Assembly (NCBI GenBank): GCA_947175485.1
Contig: CAMWMZ010000001.1
Coordinates: 1 to 64,000, forward strand
Source of the DNA: an uncultured Clostridia bacterium
GTDB lineage: Bacteria > Bacillota > Clostridia > Christensenellales > Borkfalkiaceae
Direction: 5' to 3'
Length of the DNA: 64,000 bases
The position numbers were made by a program, and so were the translations under genes. Positions 60,409 through 64,000 of this stretch are shown one piece after another. Below the pieces are notes generated by a model that ran no database searches, was not told the origin of the DNA, and saw only the letters and a program-made list of their open reading frames with translations. Numbering within the stretch: position 1 is the stretch's first letter; every line of letters begins with the position of its first letter.

Positions 60409-61221
60409 ATGGCGAATAATTATGATAATTTTGAATCGGTAGTTGATTATAATACCGTGCTGGATGACTTTGAAGGTCCTTTGGATTTGCTTTTGCATCT
60501 TATTAATATCGCGCAGATAAAGATAGAGGACGTATTTGTTTCCAAGGTGACGGAGCAATTTCTTAACTATATCGAATATATGAAATCGCAGCCACGACGC
60601 GACGTCGATAAAGAAAGCGAATATCTTGCCCTTGCCGCGCAAATCATTTATATAAAATCCAAAAGTATGGTGCCGGTAGTGGAAGTTGCCGGCGAAGATA
60701 TGGGCGGTGACGAAGAAGAGAAAAAGGCATTAATTGAACAGCTTAAGCAACGCGAGTATGAGTTAATTAAGAGTGAAACGCCGAAATTAAAGGATTTGGA
60801 AACGGTAGGTTATATTTTTAAAGAACCTGACCCTTCGCTGAACACCGTGCGTGTGGTTTATAAAGATTTTACCGTCAGCGCTCTTTTGGAAGCGTTTGCA
60901 AAAATGATGCTCAAAAATGAGAGCATGAGCCGTGAAAAGGAAAAGGTAAGGGAGATCCCCAAAGACGTTTATACTGTTGAAGAAAAAGTAGCGTTTATCC
61001 GTGATAAGCTTGCGCAGGAAAAAGAAATTATGTTTGAGAATTTGTTTTCAACCTTTTCCAGAAATGAGGTCGTAACAACTTTTCAAGCGCTTTTGGAAAT
61101 GCTCAAACACCAATATATAACCGTTCGGCAAGAAGTAACGTTCGGGGAGATTACAATTTTACTTAATCCAGACTGGGATTTAAAGGATGTTTCAAGTGAA
61201 CAATTTGACGAATATAATTGA
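60409..61221 (+). CDS. scpA: Segregation and condensation protein A (kleisin)
   Basis: A 270-aa kleisin that bridges SMC heads in the condensin complex. N-terminal FEGPLDLLLHLINIAQIKIEDV is the SMC-neck binding domain; ALAAQIIYIKSKSMVP is the conserved helix; a C-terminal winged helix follows (VTTFQALLEMLKHQYITVRQ). ATG 60409 is chosen over TTG 60397; neither has a strong ribosome site. Overlaps scpB by about 26 bp. Confidence 0.94.
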   Translation: MANNYDNFESVVDYNTVLDDFEGPLDLLLHLINIAQIKIEDVFVSKVTEQFLNYIEYMKSQPRRDVDKESEYLALAAQIIYIKSKSMVPVVEVAGEDMGGDEEEKKALIEQLKQREYELIKSETPKLKDLETVGYIFKEPDPSLNTVRVVYKDFTVSALLEAFAKMMLKNESMSREKEKVREIPKDVYTVEEKVAFIRDKLAQEKEIMFENLFSTFSRNEVVTTFQALLEMLKHQYITVRQEVTFGEITILLNPDWDLKDVSSEQFDEYN

Positions 61222-61903
61222 GGCTATAATATTTGCTTCAGGTGAAGCGGTACCGGTAAAGTTTATCGTGGAAAAGCTGGGCTGTTCTGTTAAGGACGTG
61301 AACAAATGCGTTGATGAACTTAAAGAAAAATATAATGAAGATAGCGGGATTCAGATTTTAGTTTTTAACGGAAAGCTGCAATTTGCGTCCAATCCCAAAT
61401 ATAAGCAACAGATTTCCGAGGTTTTAATACCGATAAAGGAAAAAGAATTTACTAAAACGATTCTGGAATGTGCCGCGATAATTGCTTATAAACAGCCGAT
61501 TACAAAGCCTGAGCTTGAGGAAATACGCCAAGTAAGCTGTGATTATGCTATACATACGCTTTTAGAGCTTGAAATGATAGTTGCCTGCGGCAGAAAGGAT
61601 GCTGTTGGTAAGCCGATAATGTATGCTACTACGGATAATTTTTTAAAGCGGTTTAAACTTAATTCGATTGATGAATTGCCTGATTATGATGAGCTTATGG
61701 CACAAATTGCCGAGCTTAACAACAATATGCTGGCAGACGAAGAGGATGAAAATTACCTTTATAAAAAGGACGTTTATGTTGAAGAGCAGGCAGAAAAAAA
61801 GGAAAATTTAAAAAGTGAACAAAAACCGCATAAGGTTGATGAAGACGGATTTGAAATTCCTGAATTTATTGCGGATGATGAAGATGTTATAAAAATTGAT
61901 TAA
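61196..61903 (+). CDS. scpB: Segregation and condensation protein B
   Basis: A 235-aa protein with two winged-helix domains that dimerises on ScpA. Seen: NIIEAIIFASGEAVPVKFIV, ILECAAIIAYKQPITKPELEEIR (the conserved second domain) and FLKRFKLNSIDELP. The C-terminal 60 residues are acidic and variable. I choose GTG 61196, 8 bases after AAAGGA, because it gives the usual ScpB N-terminus; ATG 61187 lies inside that ribosome site. Confidence 0.93.
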   Translation: MNNLTNIIEAIIFASGEAVPVKFIVEKLGCSVKDVNKCVDELKEKYNEDSGIQILVFNGKLQFASNPKYKQQISEVLIPIKEKEFTKTILECAAIIAYKQPITKPELEEIRQVSCDYAIHTLLELEMIVACGRKDAVGKPIMYATTDNFLKRFKLNSIDELPDYDELMAQIAELNNNMLADEEDENYLYKKDVYVEEQAEKKENLKSEQKPHKVDEDGFEIPEFIADDEDVIKID

Positions 61904-61923
61904 ATTTGAATATCAAAAATATC

Positions 61924-61951
61924 AAAAGACGGCTTAAAGCCGTCTTTTTTT
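61924..61951 (+). terminator. scpB terminator
   Basis: AAAGACGGC pairs with GCCGTCTTT around TTAAA, then a T-run. Confidence 0.9.
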
Positions 61952-61980
61952 GTATATTAAATTATTTATTTCAAATAATA
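61952..61980 (+). promoter_or_regulatory. Sigma-G-like promoter of the ytfI-ytfJ pair
   Basis: GTATA, 17 bases, AATAATA (6 of 7 to CATNHTA), then 5 bases to ATG 61986. The geometry is identical to the dacF motif. Confidence 0.45.
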
Positions 61981-61985
61981 TTTTT

Positions 61986-62510
61986 ATGAGCAGCGCTTTA
62001 GTGTATTTAGGTGCGGCGGGTTTTTTATTGGCAGTGTTTCCGTTTCATATATACAATTATCTGTATATTAACACAGCGGATAAGTATGCAAGCATTAACG
62101 CCGGAGTATTTAAATTCAATTTTTTCAATGCGAACACAATTGAAGACGATCCTACGGGAATGCAGATAAACGGCAAAAACAAAAAAATCAATGCAAAAAG
62201 CTTTAATTTAAGTGTATATAAAATTTTTAATCAGCTATGCATTTATAAAATAGTTCAGCTGGGTGATTTTGGGATGAAAAACCAAAATAATGCTTATGTG
62301 GCGTTGGCTCAATACGGATTTACTACAGCAATATATAAATTCATTCAGATGAACGGCAATTATTGTAAGTTAAGGAATTATACGATTTTTAATGAGGAAC
62401 ATTCCGGAATACGATATTACGCAAAAGCAGTTACGATAATCAATCTTATCGTCGTTGCTAAAATTATATTAATAATTATTATGGAGAAAATACATGCGCA
62501 CAAAAATTAG
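61986..62510 (+). CDS. DUF2953-like (YtfI-type) membrane-anchored protein
   Basis: A 174-aa protein with a hydrophobic N-terminus (SSALVYLGAAGFLLAVFPF) and a C-terminal helix (AVTIINLIVVAKIILIIIM). The middle contains KIVQLGDFGMKNQNNAYVALAQYGF, which resembles the DUF2953/YtfI proteins that precede ytfJ in spore formers. The track start (61950) lies upstream of the promoter motif; ATG 61986 follows it by 5 bases and gives a signal-like start. No ribosome site. The family is sporulation-linked but of unknown biochemical role. Confidence 0.6.
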   Translation: MSSALVYLGAAGFLLAVFPFHIYNYLYINTADKYASINAGVFKFNFFNANTIEDDPTGMQINGKNKKINAKSFNLSVYKIFNQLCIYKIVQLGDFGMKNQNNAYVALAQYGFTTAIYKFIQMNGNYCKLRNYTIFNEEHSGIRYYAKAVTIINLIVVAKIILIIIMEKIHAHKN

Positions 62511-62868
62511 TAAAAATAAAGAAAAAGAATTTAATTCTCCCGCAATTTCAATAGAAAAGGTTGCCGGGGCGGATACGGTTATAGGGAAGTCGATTATTAC
62601 GGTAAGCGGAACGGAAGTTATACCTCTTTCATCGGTAACCGTAGTAAATTTAAGCGGCGGCGGAGAATACGGTGATGTTAAAACGTTCAAAGAAGCCGAT
62701 GGCTTCCAGATGGCAGGCGGTAACGGAACGGTTATCACTGTTAAACCTCGCGGTTTTTTAATTGACGATGGCAAAGGATGCAGGCTTTTAAGGCTTGACG
62801 AGGGCGCAATCGATACGCTTATAGACAAAACGGGAGAATTAGTTCATAAAATAACCGACAATGCGTAA
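62494..62868 (+). CDS. ytfJ: GerW/YtfJ family sporulation protein
   Basis: A 124-aa soluble protein of the Spore_YtfJ family: VIGKSIITVSGTEVIPLSSVTVVNL, glycine-rich turn SGGGEYG, and GTVITVKPRGFLI. In Bacillus, GerW/YtfJ is made in the forespore and needed for germination with L-alanine. A TGGAGAA ribosome site lies before the ATG, which overlaps the preceding gene by 17 bp; its end overlaps the carboxypeptidase start by 8 bp. Confidence 0.85.
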   Translation: MRTKISKNKEKEFNSPAISIEKVAGADTVIGKSIITVSGTEVIPLSSVTVVNLSGGGEYGDVKTFKEADGFQMAGGNGTVITVKPRGFLIDDGKGCRLLRLDEGAIDTLIDKTGELVHKITDNA

Positions 62869-63883
62869 AAGACATTATTTACTGTTATCTTTATCAATAC
62901 TTGCTTTATTTGCCGCAACGATAAAATTTCAATCTGTAAATGCACAGGCGGGAGCTGTTTCAGAAATTGCTATGGAGCTTGCCTCAGAAACAGTTCTTAT
63001 TGAAAGTAATGCGGACCAACGTCTTCCAATGGCAAGCACTACCAAAATAATGACGGCGTTAATTATTGTTGAGGATTGCGATCTTGACGAGGTTATAACC
63101 GTTCCCGACGCAGCCGTAGGAGTAGAGGGTTCAAGCATATATCTCAAAAAAGATGAGCAGATTGACGTACGTGATTTAGTATATGGCTTAATGTTGCGTT
63201 CGGGGAACGATAGCGCGGCGGCATTAGCTATTCATCATAGCGGAAGCATAGATAATTTTGTTAAAGTTATGAATGAACGGGCAAATCGAATAGGCGCCAA
63301 AAATACCAATTTCAAAAATCCGAGCGGTTTGCCCGACGACGAACATTATACAACCGCCAGAGATTTATGTGCTATTGCTTGCAGAGCCATGAAAAACGAA
63401 ACTTTTAAACAAATAGTTTCTTCCAAAAGCTACAGTGGAAAATTCAGAAGCTTTGAAAATAAAAATAAAATGCTGCGCAATTATGATGGTGCTAACGGCG
63501 TAAAAACAGGTTATACCGTAAAGGCGGGGAGATGTTTGGTTTCTTCAGCCGAGCGCAACGGTATGGATGTTGTTACGGTTGTATTGAATTGCTACGATAT
63601 GTATGAAAGAAGTTCACAGCTTTTGGATAAATGCTTTTCGGATTATAAAGTATTGAATTTAGACGAAAACAGTATATTTATGTCTGACAAAGTACTTTGT
63701 AAATTATTAAAAAGCGAAAGAATTATAGTAAAAAGTATTGAAAATTTAAGTTTTAAGGTAATTCCCTGTGAAAACGGTAAAAAATTAAAGGCGGGAGATT
63801 ATGCGGGTAAACTTGAAATTTATAATCAAAACAACTTGATTTTTCAGGCGGATTTATATAGTATAATGAGTACAGAAAATTAA
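62861..63883 (+). CDS. D-alanyl-D-alanine carboxypeptidase (S11, DacB-like)
   Basis: A 340-aa penicillin-binding protein: signal peptide (about 1-28), S-x-x-K in MASTTKIMTAL, SxN as SGND, KTG in NGVKTGYTVKAG. After the catalytic domain only about 75 residues remain, shorter than PBP5. It is the second S11 enzyme in the window and is coupled to ytfJ, suggesting a role in spore cortex or coat-side peptidoglycan (DacB-like), although a vegetative role cannot be excluded. Confidence 0.88.
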   Translation: MRKRHYLLLSLSILALFAATIKFQSVNAQAGAVSEIAMELASETVLIESNADQRLPMASTTKIMTALIIVEDCDLDEVITVPDAAVGVEGSSIYLKKDEQIDVRDLVYGLMLRSGNDSAAALAIHHSGSIDNFVKVMNERANRIGAKNTNFKNPSGLPDDEHYTTARDLCAIACRAMKNETFKQIVSSKSYSGKFRSFENKNKMLRNYDGANGVKTGYTVKAGRCLVSSAERNGMDVVTVVLNCYDMYERSSQLLDKCFSDYKVLNLDENSIFMSDKVLCKLLKSERIIVKSIENLSFKVIPCENGKKLKAGDYAGKLEIYNQNNLIFQADLYSIMSTEN

Positions 63884-63898
63884 GTTGGTATAGTAATA

Positions 63899-64000
63899 AT
63901 GCGTATAAATAAATTCCTTGCGTCGGCAGGGGTTGCTTCGCGCCGTGAGTGCGATAAACTGATAACTGAAGGCAGGGTTAAGATTAACGGCAAAACTGCG
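63899..64000 (+). CDS. rluB: rRNA pseudouridine synthase RluB, N-terminal fragment
   Basis: Only 34 codons lie inside the window. They read [20 protein letters not shown] followed by [14 protein letters not shown], a typical S4 domain of the RsuA/RluB family. The scpB-...-rluB neighbourhood is common in Firmicutes. The gene continues beyond the window edge. No ribosome site is visible before the ATG. Confidence 0.85.
   Translation, partial: MRINKFLASAGVASRRECDKLITEGRVKINGKTA

Noticed and set aside
1-64000. Prophage, IS elements, CRISPR arrays, tRNA or rRNA genes
   Set aside because: No integrase, transposase, cas gene, regularly spaced repeats, tRNA cloverleaf or rRNA sequence was found on reading both strands.

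Overview
The window looks like the chromosome of an endospore-forming, anaerobe-type Firmicute, most likely an uncultured gut Clostridia lineage (Christensenellales/Borkfalkiales-like is my guess; no marker here settles it). The evidence is moderate-to-low GC, a complete spoIIIA operon, spo0A, spoIVB, a SpoIIM-like gene, dacF and a GerW/YtfJ gene, an A-type RNase P RNA, sigma-A-like promoters with 17-bp spacers, and large lipoproteins built from GLUG, BspA-type leucine-rich and Flg_new repeats. No phage, IS element, CRISPR array, tRNA or rRNA gene was seen.

1-19.5 kb is a surface-digestion and peptide-import cluster, all on +. It holds the end of a giant GLUG-repeat surface protein, a 2443-aa cell-anchored subtilisin with PA, Ig-like and leucine-rich repeat regions, a lipoprotein, an Opp oligopeptide importer (oppABCDF) and a small membrane protein. 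The simplest reading is that the protease makes peptides at the surface and Opp takes them up. 19.5-31.8 kb is housekeeping and transport: pyk (-), rnpB, an autoregulated TetR with a DrrAB-like exporter, an M29 aminopeptidase, rlmI (-), a heterodimeric ABC exporter and a YbiT-like ABC-F protein.

31.8-40.1 kb carries spo0A with a 0A box upstream and an unusual receiver domain. It is followed by two convergent multidomain lipoprotein genes (a His/Cys-repeat protein and a PL1 pectate lyase) and a DUF697-like membrane protein. 40.2-44.5 kb is spoIIIAA-AH. 44.6-53.9 kb is the classical nusB-folD-ispA-dxs-tlyA-nadK-argR-recN neighbourhood. Its standout feature is a roughly 600-nt non-coding RNA between ispA and dxs, followed by a small multi-pass membrane protein. 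This matches OLE RNA and its partner OapA. The usual xseA/xseB genes are absent from the cluster.

53.9-64 kb holds spoIVB, a spoIIM-like gene, dacF, an Lsa-like ABC-F gene, lysA, an M50 protease, scpA/scpB, a DUF2953-like gene, ytfJ, a second D,D-carboxypeptidase and the start of rluB. Several genes here (rlmI, the exporter, DUF697, nadK, the Lsa-like gene) have good sigma-A promoters whose predicted transcription start falls within a few bases of the ATG. Sporulation genes have sigma-E- or sigma-G-like promoter motifs exactly 5 nt before their ATG. Leaderless transcription therefore seems common in this genome.
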